The position numbers and the translations under genes were made by a program. The notes beneath the pieces are model-generated. The model was not told the DNA's origin. It worked only from the letters and a program-made list of their open reading frames with translations, and made no database searches. DNA of 64,000 bases from Ensifer oleiphilus (lineage in GTDB: Bacteria; Pseudomonadota; Alphaproteobacteria; Rhizobiales; Rhizobiaceae): the NCBI RefSeq assembly GCF_013371465.1, contig NZ_JABWDU010000003.1, forward strand, positions 744,001 through 808,000, given 5' to 3'. Shown here in pieces: positions 7,793 through 17,049 of the stretch. How positions within the stretch are numbered: position 1 is the stretch's first letter; each line of letters begins with the position of its first letter.

Positions 7793-9265
7793 TCAAGACT
7801 GCCCCATCCTCATCGCCGTGATCTTCACGCCCTCGGCAATGCGGTCTCTGCCAATCGACGAGTACCCCATGCGGAAAAAGCGGCAGCTTTCCGCTTCCGT
7901 CGGAAAGAACGGCGATCCGGACTCGATCAGCACCCCGTCGTCCCGCAGCTCCGCCATCAGCTTGTCCGCGTCGAGACCGTCGGGGCCTTCGATCCAGAAG
8001 GACGTTCCACCGAAGGCTGCCGATCCGGCGATCTTCAGTCCGTTGGCATTGAGCGCGTCGGCCATAACTCGATGGCGCAGGTGGTATTCTTCCCGCATTC
8101 TGTGCAGCACGGCATCGTAGTGCCCGAGCGCCAGGAAATAGGCGGCCGTTCGCTGCAGGTGGCCGGGCGGATGGCGCAGCATCAGGGCGCGCAGCGCCCG
8201 CGCCTCGCGGATCACGGGCGCGGGTGCTACGAGATAGCCGAGCCGCAGACCGGGAAAGAGCGATTTCGAAAAACTGCCGATGTAGAAGACCCGCCCGTTC
8301 CGGTCGAAGGCTTTCAGCGCCGGCGACGGTGGCGCGAGAAAGCTCATCTCGAACTCGTAATCGTCCTCGACAATCACAAAGTCCCTGGCTGACGCCGCTT
8401 CGAGCAGCGCGACGCGGCGATCCATCGGCATCGTCGCGCCGGTCGGGGAGTGATGGCTCGGCGTCACGAACACGGCATCGATCTGCTCGGGCAAGTCTGC
8501 GGGCGGTAGCCCACCCTCATCGACATCGAGCACCGTGACTTTGGCACCGCTCAGCCGCAGCGACGCGCTCATATCCGGGTGGCAGGGGTTTTCGCAGACG
8601 GCGTGGGAGCCGCGCTGGAGCAACAGTTGAATGACGATCCAGAGCGCATTCTGCGCGCCCACCGTCACCAGGATCTCATCGGGATTGGCCCTTATGCCAC
8701 GCCCCGGCAGCGTGCGCGAACAGATGTAGTTGACCAATTGCACATCGTCCGACGCAGCGAAATCGCCGGCCATCAGCTCGAAATCCTCGCGCGCCAGCGC
8801 CCGCCTGGCGCAGTCCCGCCAGGCCGTGAGATCGAAGAGCGACGGATCCATCTGGCCATAGAGGAAGGGATAGGGATAGCGCCGCCAGTCGAGCGGCTTT
8901 CGCATCTGTTTGGCGACGCGAAAAGTCGAGCGCAGCTTGGAGGACCAATCGACAGCATCCGCATCCGGCAGCGCCACATCCGTACCGAGCACATTGAACG
9001 GCGGCTTGTCGGCAACCCGGTAACTGCTGCGGTCTGCCGCCTCGAGATACCCTTGCGTCGCCAGTTCCTGATAGGCGAGCGTGACGGTGAGGCGCGAAAT
9101 GGTGAGATAGGTGGCCAGCTTACGCGTCGACGGAAGCTGCGCTCCTGATGGCAACCGGCCCGACAGCACGGCGGACACGACCGTCTCGCGGATCTGCGCC
9201 TGCAGGCTTGTGCGGCTCGCCCGCTCAACGAAGAACATGGTTTCCGGAACCGAGATGCGCGCCAA
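7793..9265 (-). CDS. tauR: MocR-type (GntR plus aminotransferase fold) regulator, TauR
   Basis: A PLP-dependent regulator of 490 residues: a GntR winged helix at about residues 15-85 (TSLQAQIRETVVSAVLSG, PSTRKLATYL) joined to a class-I aminotransferase-like domain. The PLP lysine lies in GSFSKSLFPGLRLGY. It is divergent from tauABC, and the shared region holds direct repeats like those described for TauR of Rhodobacter capsulatus. It should therefore activate the taurine genes when taurine is present. The start used here is a TTG with GGGGGA six bases upstream; an ATG at 9238 (MFFVERAS) is the alternative and would still give a complete helix-turn-helix domain. Confidence 0.85.
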   Translation of the reverse strand: MARISVPETMFFVERASRTSLQAQIRETVVSAVLSGRLPSGAQLPSTRKLATYLTISRLTVTLAYQELATQGYLEAADRSSYRVADKPPFNVLGTDVALPDADAVDWSSKLRSTFRVAKQMRKPLDWRRYPYPFLYGQMDPSLFDLTAWRDCARRALAREDFELMAGDFAASDDVQLVNYICSRTLPGRGIRANPDEILVTVGAQNALWIVIQLLLQRGSHAVCENPCHPDMSASLRLSGAKVTVLDVDEGGLPPADLPEQIDAVFVTPSHHSPTGATMPMDRRVALLEAASARDFVIVEDDYEFEMSFLAPPSPALKAFDRNGRVFYIGSFSKSLFPGLRLGYLVAPAPVIREARALRALMLRHPPGHLQRTAAYFLALGHYDAVLHRMREEYHLRHRVMADALNANGLKIAGSAAFGGTSFWIEGPDGLDADKLMAELRDDGVLIESGSPFFPTEAESCRFFRMGYSSIGRDRIAEGVKITAMRMGQS

Positions 9266-9288
9266 GTCCGATCCCCCATCGATTAAAT

Positions 9289-9320
9289 CTGGACTTATCT
9301 AACTTTCAATCTGGCTATAA
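9289..9320. promoter_or_regulatory. Direct repeats, candidate TauR binding site
   Basis: CTGGACTTAT (9289-9298) and CTGGCTATAA (9311-9320) are direct repeats starting 22 bases apart, two turns of DNA, between tauR and tauA. They resemble the CTGGAC(T/C)TAA repeats that I recall for TauR of Rhodobacter capsulatus, with one and two mismatches. MocR-type dimers commonly bind direct repeats. Confidence 0.6.
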
Positions 9321-9419
9321 AGCAAACGACAAAGCTGCTTTATCCCTAATGATCGAAAATGAGATCGGCATAACAGTCGACAGATCCCGAAAAACGGGGT
9401 CGGAACCAGAGGGAAACAC

Positions 9420-10439
9420 ATGTTCTACTCCAACGCCTTGAAATATATGGCGGGGGCAGCCACGATTGCGGCCAGCCTCCTGACCGCAAGCCTTGCCCGC
9501 GCCGAAACCAACGTGATCATCGGCTACCAGCAGATCGTCGGTCCGTTCATTGCGGCGATCGCCGACGGCCGCTTTGATGCTGCCGCCAAGGAAGCTGGCT
9601 ATATCGTCGATTGGCGCCAGTTCAGCTCCGGCGGCGACATCTCGACGGCGCTCGCATCCGGCAACGTGCCGATCGGCGTCATCGGCTCGACCGGCACCAC
9701 CGCTGCAGCGACGCGCGGCGTAGAGCTTGAACTGTTCTGGATCCTCGACAACATCGGCAAATCGGAAGCGCTCGTCGCCCGCGAAGGCTCTGGCATCGAG
9801 AAGCCGGAAGATCTTGTTGGCCGGTCTGTCGGCGTGCCGTTCGTTTCTACCTCGCATTTCCACCTGCTCGTCGGCCTCGAGCAGGTCTGGAAGGTCGATC
9901 CGCGCGAGGTCAACATCCTCAACATGAAGCCGCCGCAGATCGTTGCCGCCTGGCAGCGCGGCGATATCGATGCCGCCTATGTCTGGCCGCCGGCCCTGTC
10001 GGAACTGCTGAAGACCGGCAAGGTGATCTCCGATTCCGAGGCGATCGGCGCGGCGAGCGTTCCGACCTTCGACGGCCTCGTGGTCGACAAGAAATGGGCG
10101 GCCGAAAACCCGAAGTTCATGGCCGCCTTCACCAAGGTGCTGGCAGAAGCCTATGCCGACTACAAGGCAAATGGCGCCAGCTGGACGGCGGACTCCGCGC
10201 CGGTCCAGAACATCGTCAAGCTGATCGGCGGCGATGGCGCAGGCACCGTAGAAGCGCTGAACCTCCTGTCGTTCCCGACAGCTGAGGAGCAGGCATCCGA
10301 AACCTGGCTCGGCGGTGGTGCGCTTCGCGCGCTCACGGAAAGCGCAAAGTTCCTTGCCGACCAGAAGCAGATCGACAAGGCGCTCGACGACTACGCGCCT
10401 TACGTCAACAGCGCCTACGCGAAAGAGGCTGCAAAGTAG
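9420..10439 (+). CDS. tauA: Taurine ABC transporter substrate-binding protein
   Basis: A periplasmic binding protein of the SsuA/TauA family (339 residues) that should capture taurine for import. A Sec signal peptide spans about residues 1-28 (cleavage after SLARA). The body has the family pattern with an [10 protein letters not shown] strand near the N-terminus, [12 protein letters not shown] in the first lobe and the GRSVGVPF turn. GAGGG precedes the ATG at good spacing. It is the first gene of tauABC; a 10-bp-stem hairpin follows its stop and probably lets the binding protein be made in excess over the membrane parts. The taurine assignment rests on context (tauR, tauXY, xsc, pta). Confidence 0.9.
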   Translation: MFYSNALKYMAGAATIAASLLTASLARAETNVIIGYQQIVGPFIAAIADGRFDAAAKEAGYIVDWRQFSSGGDISTALASGNVPIGVIGSTGTTAAATRGVELELFWILDNIGKSEALVAREGSGIEKPEDLVGRSVGVPFVSTSHFHLLVGLEQVWKVDPREVNILNMKPPQIVAAWQRGDIDAAYVWPPALSELLKTGKVISDSEAIGAASVPTFDGLVVDKKWAAENPKFMAAFTKVLAEAYADYKANGASWTADSAPVQNIVKLIGGDGAGTVEALNLLSFPTAEEQASETWLGGGALRALTESAKFLADQKQIDKALDDYAPYVNSAYAKEAAK

Positions 10440-10449
10440 CCGACGCTTA

Positions 10450-10477
10450 GCTCCTGACCGCAAGGTCGGTCAGGAGC
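10450..10477 (+). other. Intercistronic hairpin after tauA
   Basis: GCTCCTGACC (10450-10459) pairs perfectly with GGTCAGGAGC (10468-10477) across an 8-base loop, with no T tract. Such structures after binding-protein genes usually protect the upstream message or reduce read-through. Confidence 0.65.
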
Positions 10478-10521
10478 GCCGCCAACGCCACTCAACAGCC
10501 ATTTCTCGAAAGGCCTTTCCA

Positions 10522-11334
10522 ATGGAAACTCTCAATGTCAGCAATGTGAGCCTGACCTATCCTGGTCTCTATACGGACGAGGCGGTCATCGCGCTCAAGG
10601 GCGTCAACCTGGAGATCAAGAGCGGTGATTTCGTCGTCGCGCTCGGCGCCTCGGGCTGCGGCAAGACCACGCTGCTCAATCTGATGGCGGGCTTCATGGC
10701 CCCGAGCGCCGGCGAGATTACGCTCGGACACCGCCGCGTCTCCGGCCCCGGTGCCGACCGTGGCGTCGTGTTCCAGAAGCACGCGCTGCTGCCCTGGCTC
10801 AACGTCATCGACAACACCGAATTCGGACTGAAACTGCGCGGTGTCGACAAGGCGACGCGCCATGAAGTGGCCGCCAAGAACCTCGCCCTCGTCGGGCTGC
10901 AGGATTTTCACCGGCACATGATCTACCACCTGTCCGGCGGCATGCAGCAGCGCGTCGGCATCGCCCGGGCCTTGAGCTGCGATCCGTCGATGCTCCTGAT
11001 GGACGAGCCGATGGCGGCGCTCGACGCGCTGACCCGCGAGACCATCCAGGAACTGCTGCTCAAAGTCTGGCAGCTGACCAACAAGATGTTCTTCTTCATC
11101 ACCCACAGCGTCGAGGAGGCGTTGTTCCTCGGATCGCGGCTGATCGTCATGTCGCCGCGGCCCGGACGGATCACCCACACCTACGAGCTCGATTTCAACA
11201 AACGGTTTCTGGAAGAAGGCAATGCCCGTGCAATCAAATCCAGTCGCGACTTCATCGACATGCGTGAGCAGATCCTCAGCATCATCTACGGCGACGAACG
11301 CCAATCCGGAAACCCGGAGCTCCTCCATGCTTGA
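10522..11334 (+). CDS. tauB: Taurine ABC transporter ATP-binding protein
   Basis: The ATPase of the taurine importer (270 residues). Walker A is GASGCGKTT (residues 42-50). A Q-loop follows in [14 protein letters not shown], then signature [15 protein letters not shown], Walker [18 protein letters not shown] and the H-loop [14 protein letters not shown], the pattern of the SsuB/TauB class. The ATG at 10522 follows a GAAAGG ribosome site. The frame is open further upstream, but only this start gives a normal N-terminus. Its stop overlaps tauC by 8 bases, so the ATPase and permease are coupled. Confidence 0.92.
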   Translation: METLNVSNVSLTYPGLYTDEAVIALKGVNLEIKSGDFVVALGASGCGKTTLLNLMAGFMAPSAGEITLGHRRVSGPGADRGVVFQKHALLPWLNVIDNTEFGLKLRGVDKATRHEVAAKNLALVGLQDFHRHMIYHLSGGMQQRVGIARALSCDPSMLLMDEPMAALDALTRETIQELLLKVWQLTNKMFFFITHSVEEALFLGSRLIVMSPRPGRITHTYELDFNKRFLEEGNARAIKSSRDFIDMREQILSIIYGDERQSGNPELLHA

Positions 11335-12154
11335 GCGCGTGATGAAAGCCAAGCCGGTCAAGCCGGGCCGGATCTACGGCGCCCCCGGCGAAGGCATGAG
11401 CGGGCATATCAGCCTCCTGACCGCGCTGACGCTGATCGCGCTCTGGCTGCTGATCACCGAGATGCAATGGGTGAAGCCGCTGTTCCTGCCGTCGCCGCTT
11501 GCGGTCTGGGACAAATTCGTGATCGCGCTCACGGAGGGCGTCTCCAACTCGACGCTTGCCCAGCACACGCTCGCAAGCCTCGGTCGCGTGCTCGGCGCCT
11601 TCGCGCTGGCGCTCGTCACCGCCGTTCCGATCGGCATCCTCATGGGCGTCAACCGGGTGATGCGCGGGCTGTTCGATCCGATCATCGAATTCTACCGCCC
11701 ACTGCCGCCGCTCGCCTACCTGCCGCTGATCATCATCTGGCTCGGCATCGGTGAGTTCCCGAAGGTGTTCCTGATCTTCCTCGCGATCTTCGCGCCGATG
11801 GCGATTGCCGCACGGGCCGGTGTGCGCTCGGTCTCGATCGAACAGATACATGCGGCCTATGCGATGGGCGCCAGCCGCCGCCAGGTCATCAGCCACGTCA
11901 TTTTGAAGGCGGCGCTGCCCGAAATCTTCACCGGGATGCGCATCGGCATCGGCGTCGGCTGGACGACACTGGTTGCGGCGGAAATGGTCGCCGCCCACAG
12001 GGGCCTCGGCTTCATGGTCTTGAACGCCGCCGAATTCCTCGCCAGCGATACCGTGATCATGGGCATCATCGTCATCGGCGCCTTCGCCTTTGCCTTCGAT
12101 CTCCTGATCCGCCATCTCGAAAAGGCGCTCATTCCCTGGAAGGGCAAGGTGTGA
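11327..12154 (+). CDS. tauC: Taurine ABC transporter permease
   Basis: The inner-membrane permease of the taurine importer (275 residues, about six membrane segments) of the SsuC/TauC class. The cytoplasmic EAA loop is visible as [19 protein letters not shown]. The ATG at 11327 lies inside the end of tauB and is preceded by GGAG at seven bases, so it is the coupled start. A 9-bp-stem hairpin follows the gene and separates the transport genes from the catabolic genes tauXY-xsc. Confidence 0.92.
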   Translation: MLERVMKAKPVKPGRIYGAPGEGMSGHISLLTALTLIALWLLITEMQWVKPLFLPSPLAVWDKFVIALTEGVSNSTLAQHTLASLGRVLGAFALALVTAVPIGILMGVNRVMRGLFDPIIEFYRPLPPLAYLPLIIIWLGIGEFPKVFLIFLAIFAPMAIAARAGVRSVSIEQIHAAYAMGASRRQVISHVILKAALPEIFTGMRIGIGVGWTTLVAAEMVAAHRGLGFMVLNAAEFLASDTVIMGIIVIGAFAFAFDLLIRHLEKALIPWKGKV

Positions 12155-12182
12155 CGATGCTCCCTTCGACTGGACGACAGCC

Positions 12183-12204
12183 GCCGAGCGGATAACCGCT
12201 CGGC
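12183..12204 (+). terminator. Hairpin between tauC and tauX
   Basis: GCCGAGCGG (12183-12191) pairs with CCGCTCGGC (12196-12204) around an ATAA loop. No T tract follows, so it is more likely an attenuating or message-stabilising structure than a full stop. Confidence 0.5.
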
Positions 12205-12310
12205 CCTAAAGGCACCATCACCAGACAGACAAAGCCGATCTGCCGGTTCATCCGGCCACGGCGAAGCCATGCCCGAATTCATCGCCTGCAACGCTTAGGA
12301 AACACAGACC

Positions 12311-12697
12311 ATGACTCCGAACGATCTATCCAACCTCTTCGACGCCTTCAACCGGCACGACATCGACGGCGTCATGTCCTTCTTCGCCAAGGATTGCACC
12401 TTCAACACGGTCGCCGGCAGCGAAGCGCACGGCACGCGCATCGAAGGCACTGACCAGATCGCCACCGCCTTCAGCGGCGTCTGGCAGACGATGCCGGATG
12501 CCCATTGGGCGCATCACGGTCACTTCGTCCATGGCGACCGAGCCGTATCGGAATGGACCTTTTCCGGCACCAACGCCGACGGCAGCCGCATCGAGGCCGA
12601 GGGCTGCGACCTCTTCACGCTGCGCGACGGCAAGATCGTGCGCAAGCAGGCCTTCCGCAAGAACCGGCCGCTGATTGCGGCTCCCTTCCGCTACTGA
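12311..12697 (+). CDS. tauX: Taurine dehydrogenase small subunit (TauX), NTF2/SnoaL-like
   Basis: A 128-residue protein with the cone-shaped NTF2/SnoaL fold pattern: an N-terminal helix (LSNLFDAFNRHDIDGVMSFF), the FNTVAGSEAHG strand turn, and strands such as AVSEWTFSGTNADG and DLFTLRDGKIVRK. In taurine degraders that deaminate taurine oxidatively, a small subunit of this kind is encoded directly before the flavoprotein TauY; the order here is the same, with a 25-base gap. Its own catalytic part is not known. A good ribosome site (TAGGAAACA) precedes the ATG. The name rests mainly on position. Confidence 0.75.
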   Translation: MTPNDLSNLFDAFNRHDIDGVMSFFAKDCTFNTVAGSEAHGTRIEGTDQIATAFSGVWQTMPDAHWAHHGHFVHGDRAVSEWTFSGTNADGSRIEAEGCDLFTLRDGKIVRKQAFRKNRPLIAAPFRY

Positions 12698-12722
12698 GCT
12701 CGAGCCAGGCCAGGAAACCGAT

Positions 12723-14120
12723 ATGGAACAGCTTGTCAGAACAGTCAGGCCGAGCAAGCCCTTCGACCCGGCATACGACCCCAACCGTGCCGCCAATCCC
12801 GGCGAGGGCAAGGACTATGCGCCGACCTACTGGATCGCAACGGCCGGCCCGCCGCCAGCCGACGACGGCCCCGTTTCGAGGGACATCGACGTCGACGTCG
12901 CGATCGTCGGCTCGGGCTACACCGGCCTCTCCTGCGCCATCCATCTGGCCAGGGAGCACGGCATCAAGGCGACGGTGCTCGAAGCCAACGGCGTCGCCTG
13001 GGGCTGCAGCACCCGCAACGGCGGCCAGGCGCAGATTTCTGCCGGCCGGCTCAAGCGCTCGCAGTGGATCGAACGCTGGGGCGTCGACGTCGCCAGGAAG
13101 CTGCACGTCGAGATCAGCGAGGCCTTCGACCTCTTCCGCGACCTGATCCGCTCGCCGGAGATCGCCTGCGACCCGCAGGACGGCGGCCATCTCTATATCG
13201 CCCATCGCAACAAGGTGATGCCGTCGCTGGAGGCCGAATCGCGTGTCCTTAACGACGTCTTCGGCTACCGCACGCGCATTCTCGGCCGCGACGAGATCCA
13301 TCGCGATTTCGTCCGCGACAACGAGGCGGTGGGGGCGCTTTACGAGCCCGATGGCATGGGCATCCATGCGGCCAGGCTCGCCTTCGGCTATCTCACATTG
13401 GCGCGCAAGCTCGGTGCCCGCGTCCACACATCGAGCCCGGTACTTTCCTGCGATCAGAAAGGCGGCGGCGTCCACCTGCGCACCCCCGGCGGCACCGTGC
13501 GGGCAAGAGCGGTGTGTTTCGCGACCGCCGGCTACACCTCGCCCGGTCTGCATTCGCTGACCAAGCACCGGCTGATGCCGATCCTCTCCAACTCGATCGT
13601 CACCCGCGTGCTCACCGACGACGAGCGGGCGGCGCTGAACTTCCGCACGCACATCCCGCTCACCGATACGCGCACGCTGCGCCACTATTACCGGCTGTTG
13701 CCGGACGGCCGCGTGCAGATCGGCAGCCGCAGCGCGATCACCGGCACGGACGCGGTCAACCCCAGGCATCTCGACCGGCTGCTCGAGGGCCTCTACCGCA
13801 AGTTCCCGGTGCTGACGGGCATCAAGGTCGACTACTCCTGGTGGGGCTGGGTCGACGTCAGCCACGACATGATGCCGCGCATCTTCCGCCCGGATCCGAA
13901 ACAGGCGCTGTTCTACGCCATGGGATACGGCGGCAATGGCGTCATGTATTCGGCCCAGGCCGGACGGCGCATGGCGCAGATGGTCGCCGGCAAGGGCGGC
14001 ACGCTCGACCTGCCGATCTTCACCTCTCCCCTTCCCAGCCACGGGCTGCTGACGCCGTTCCGGCGCATCGGCCAGTGGGGAATGTATCGCTGGTACTACC
14101 TAAAGGACGAAATCCTCTAG
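12723..14120 (+). CDS. tauY: Taurine dehydrogenase large subunit (TauY), FAD-dependent
   Basis: A DAO-type flavoprotein of 465 residues. The Rossmann FAD motif GSGYTGLS lies at about residues 63-70, preceded by VDVAIV and followed by TVLEANGVAWGCSTRNGGQ, where GCSTRNGGQ is typical of this amine-oxidising family. A C-terminal YGGNGVMYSAQAG closes the FAD site. Together with TauX it should oxidise taurine to sulfoacetaldehyde and ammonia, feeding electrons to the respiratory chain. The ATG at 12723 is preceded by AGGAAA at seven bases. It is followed after 43 bases by xsc, which uses its product. No taurine:pyruvate aminotransferase is encoded here, so this is probably the only deamination route in the cluster. 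Confidence 0.85.
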   Translation: MEQLVRTVRPSKPFDPAYDPNRAANPGEGKDYAPTYWIATAGPPPADDGPVSRDIDVDVAIVGSGYTGLSCAIHLAREHGIKATVLEANGVAWGCSTRNGGQAQISAGRLKRSQWIERWGVDVARKLHVEISEAFDLFRDLIRSPEIACDPQDGGHLYIAHRNKVMPSLEAESRVLNDVFGYRTRILGRDEIHRDFVRDNEAVGALYEPDGMGIHAARLAFGYLTLARKLGARVHTSSPVLSCDQKGGGVHLRTPGGTVRARAVCFATAGYTSPGLHSLTKHRLMPILSNSIVTRVLTDDERAALNFRTHIPLTDTRTLRHYYRLLPDGRVQIGSRSAITGTDAVNPRHLDRLLEGLYRKFPVLTGIKVDYSWWGWVDVSHDMMPRIFRPDPKQALFYAMGYGGNGVMYSAQAGRRMAQMVAGKGGTLDLPIFTSPLPSHGLLTPFRRIGQWGMYRWYYLKDEIL

Positions 14121-14163
14121 CCGCTCGGTCGGCCCCAAAACCCAACATGAAAGGAAACAGACA

Positions 14164-15939
14164 ATGAAAATGACGACCGAAGAGGCTTTCATCAAAGTCC
14201 TCCAGATGCACGGCATCGAACACGCCTTCGGCATCATCGGCTCGGCGATGATGCCGGTCTCCGACCTCTTCCCGAAGGCGGGCATCACCTTCTGGGATTG
14301 CGCCCATGAAACCAACGCGGCGCTGATTGCCGACGGCTACACGCGCGTCACCGGCAACATGTCGATGGCGATCGCCCAGAACGGCCCCGGCGTTACCGGT
14401 TTCGTCACCGCGGTCAAGACCGCCTACTGGAACCACACGCCGATGCTTCTGGTCACGCCGCAGGCGGCCAACAAGACGATCGGCCAGGGCGGCTTCCAGG
14501 AAGTCGACCAGATGGCGCTGTTCGAGGAAATGGTCTGCTACCAGGAAGAGGTGCGCGACGCGAGCCGCGTTCCCGAAGTCCTCAACCGGGTGATCGAGAA
14601 GGCCTGGCGCGGCTGCGCTCCGGCGCAGATCAACATCCCGCGCGATTACTGGACGCAGGTGATCGACGTCGAATTGCCGAGCATCGTCCGGCTGGAGCGT
14701 CCCTCCGGCGGCAAACAGGCGATTTCCGAGGCTGCGAAACTTCTGTCGGAAGCGAAATTCCCTGTCATTCTCAACGGTGCCGGCGTTGTTATCGGCGGCG
14801 CGATCGCCGAATCCATCGCGCTGGCCGAACGGCTGGACGCGCCCGTCTGCTGTGGCTATCAGCACAACGACGCATTCCCGGGCGGCCACCGTCTCGCCGC
14901 CGGCCCGCTCGGTTACAACGGCTCCAAGGCGGCGATGGAACTGATCGCCAAGGCCGACGTGGTGCTGGCGCTCGGCACCCGGCTCAATCCGTTCTCGACT
15001 CTTCCGGGCTACGGCATCGACTACTGGCCGAAGAATGCAGCAATCATTCAGGTCGACATCAACTCCGACCGCATCGGCCTGACCAAGAAGGTGACCGTAG
15101 GCATCTGCGGCGACGCCAAGCAGGTCGCAAGCCAGATCCTCGAGCAGCTTTCGCCTTCAGCCGGCGACAGCGGCCGCGAGGAGCGCAAGGCGCTGATCCA
15201 CACGACCCGCTCTGCCTGGCTGCAGCAGCTGTCATCGATGGACCATGAGGACGACGATCCGGGCACCGAATGGAATGCCTCGGCACGTCGCCGGGAGAGC
15301 GACCGCATGTCGCCGCGCCAGGCCTGGCGGGCGATCCAGGCGGCCCTGCCCAAGGACGCCATCATCTCGACCGACATCGGCAACAACTGCGCCATCGGCA
15401 ACGCCTATCCGAGCTTCGAGCAGGGGCGGAAGTACCTGGCACCCGGCATGTTCGGTCCCTGCGGTTACGGCTTCCCGTCGATCGTCGGCGCCAAGATCGG
15501 TTGCCCCGACATGCCTGTGGTCGGCTTTGCCGGTGATGGCGCCTTCGGCATCTCGATGAACGAGATGACCTCCATCGGCCGCGCCGGCTGGCCGCCGATC
15601 ACCATGGTGATCTTCCGCAATTTCCAGTGGGGAGCCGAGAAGCGCAACACGACGCTCTGGTACGACAACAACTTCGTCGGCACCGAGCTCAACACCAACC
15701 TCAGCTACGCAAAGGTAGCCGACGGCTGCGGCCTCAAGGGCGTGACGGTCGACACGCAAGCTGACCTGACGGCTGCCTTGCAGCAGGCGCTGCAGGACCA
15801 GGCGAAGGGCGTGACCACCTTCGTCGAGGTCATCCTCAACCAGGAGCTCGGCGAGCCCTTCCGCCGCGACGCCATGAAGAAGCCGGTGCAGGTCGCCGGC
15901 ATCGAGCGCTCGGACATGCGGCCGCAGCAGCACGTCTGA
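14164..15939 (+). CDS. xsc: Sulfoacetaldehyde acetyltransferase
   Basis: A thiamine-diphosphate enzyme (591 residues, the usual Xsc length) that converts sulfoacetaldehyde and phosphate to acetyl phosphate and sulfite. The activating glutamate lies in CAHETNAALIADGYTR (about residue 49). The FGPCGYGFPSIVGAK stretch comes before the ThDP-magnesium motif, which begins GDGAFGISMNEM at about residue 457. The sequence is close to the Xsc family rather than to acetolactate synthase, and the neighbours (tauXY upstream, TauZ and pta downstream) fit. AAAGGAAACA gives a clear ribosome site. A 13-bp-stem hairpin follows the stop. Confidence 0.95.
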   Translation: MKMTTEEAFIKVLQMHGIEHAFGIIGSAMMPVSDLFPKAGITFWDCAHETNAALIADGYTRVTGNMSMAIAQNGPGVTGFVTAVKTAYWNHTPMLLVTPQAANKTIGQGGFQEVDQMALFEEMVCYQEEVRDASRVPEVLNRVIEKAWRGCAPAQINIPRDYWTQVIDVELPSIVRLERPSGGKQAISEAAKLLSEAKFPVILNGAGVVIGGAIAESIALAERLDAPVCCGYQHNDAFPGGHRLAAGPLGYNGSKAAMELIAKADVVLALGTRLNPFSTLPGYGIDYWPKNAAIIQVDINSDRIGLTKKVTVGICGDAKQVASQILEQLSPSAGDSGREERKALIHTTRSAWLQQLSSMDHEDDDPGTEWNASARRRESDRMSPRQAWRAIQAALPKDAIISTDIGNNCAIGNAYPSFEQGRKYLAPGMFGPCGYGFPSIVGAKIGCPDMPVVGFAGDGAFGISMNEMTSIGRAGWPPITMVIFRNFQWGAEKRNTTLWYDNNFVGTELNTNLSYAKVADGCGLKGVTVDTQADLTAALQQALQDQAKGVTTFVEVILNQELGEPFRRDAMKKPVQVAGIERSDMRPQQHV

Positions 15940-15947
15940 CATCCATC

Positions 15948-15975
15948 CCATGCCCGGCGGACCCGCCGGGCATGG
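15948..15975 (+). other. Intercistronic hairpin between xsc and tauZ
   Basis: CCATGCCCGGCGG (15948-15960) and CCGCCGGGCATGG (15963-15975) are perfect 13-base arms with only two bases between them, so the real loop is about four bases. No T tract follows. It probably trims expression of the exporter and pta relative to xsc. Confidence 0.6.
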
Positions 15976-16011
15976 CCCTCCGATTTGGCATTCTCAGACG
16001 GGAAATTTCAA

Positions 16012-17049
16012 ATGAGTGCGGTATCCGAAACGACGCGGCGGTTTCAATGGCTGCCTGCGGCCCTGTCGACCTATGGTCCCGGCCTCCTGGTAACGGCGGC
16101 CGTCGCCATGGCCGCTCAGTTCCTATCGGATCATTATGGCGCGCCCGCCATGTTGATGGCGCTGCTGCTCGGCATCGCATTCCACTTTCTCTCCGAGGAA
16201 GGCCGTTGCGTCGCCGGCATCGAGCTATCGGCCAAGATGATCCTCAGGATCGGCGTCGCCTTGCTCGGCATGCGCATCAGCGTCGATCTTCTGATCGGGC
16301 TCGGCAGCGGCACCATTCTCCTCTTGGTCTCCGCGATCGCGGCCACGATCCTGTTCGGTCTGGCGGCTGCCAAGATCCTCGGCAGGGGCTGGAGGCTGGC
16401 GCTTCTGACCAGCGGCGCCGTGGCGATTTGCGGCGCGTCGGCTGCCATGGCAATTGCCGCCGTCCTGCCGAAGAACGAGTTCTCCGAGCGCAACCTGATC
16501 TTCACCGTGCTGTCTGTGACGGTTCTGAGCACGCTTGCGATGATCGGCTATCCCATCCTTGCCCAGTCGCTGGGGCTTGATGCCCGCGCCACCGGCATCT
16601 TCTTCGGCGGCACGATCCATGACGTCGCGCAGGTCGTCGGGGCCGGTTTCTCGGTGTCGCCAGAGGCCGGCGAGACGGCGACGCTGGTCAAGCTCATCCG
16701 CGTCACGATGCTGGCACCCGTCGTCCTCATCTTCTCGATCGCGCTTCGAAACGTTCCCCAGGAAGGGGTCGAGGCCGGCAAGCGTCCGCCCTTGCTGCCC
16801 GGCTTCGTCGTCGCCTTCCTGATGCTTGCCGCCACCAACTCCGTCGGGATGGTGCCCGCTGCCGTCGCCGAGCTCGGCATGGAGGCATCGCGCTGGTCGC
16901 TCTTGGCGGGCATCGTCGCCGTCGGCATGAAGACGTCGCTGCGTCGTGTGCTCGATGTCGGCGGCGACGCAGTTGCGCTCATCGTCGCCGAAACCATCTT
17001 CCTCGGCGTCTTCATCGTCGCCGGCATGCATTATCTGGGACATCTCTGA
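16012..17049 (+). CDS. YeiH-family putative sulfite/sulfate exporter (TauZ-like)
   Basis: A polytopic inner-membrane protein (345 residues, about ten hydrophobic segments) of the YeiH family (Pfam Cons_hypoth698). Features include GVALLGMRISVDLLI, the conserved SGAVAICGASAAMAIAAVLP loop and FFGGTIHDVAQVVGAGFSVS. Located between xsc and pta, it matches the TauZ-type exporter proposed to expel the sulfite or sulfate left after taurine degradation. The start at 16012 was chosen over one 27 bases upstream, which lies close to the preceding hairpin. Its stop overlaps the pta start (TGATG). Confidence 0.8.
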   Translation: MSAVSETTRRFQWLPAALSTYGPGLLVTAAVAMAAQFLSDHYGAPAMLMALLLGIAFHFLSEEGRCVAGIELSAKMILRIGVALLGMRISVDLLIGLGSGTILLLVSAIAATILFGLAAAKILGRGWRLALLTSGAVAICGASAAMAIAAVLPKNEFSERNLIFTVLSVTVLSTLAMIGYPILAQSLGLDARATGIFFGGTIHDVAQVVGAGFSVSPEAGETATLVKLIRVTMLAPVVLIFSIALRNVPQEGVEAGKRPPLLPGFVVAFLMLAATNSVGMVPAAVAELGMEASRWSLLAGIVAVGMKTSLRRVLDVGGDAVALIVAETIFLGVFIVAGMHYLGHL

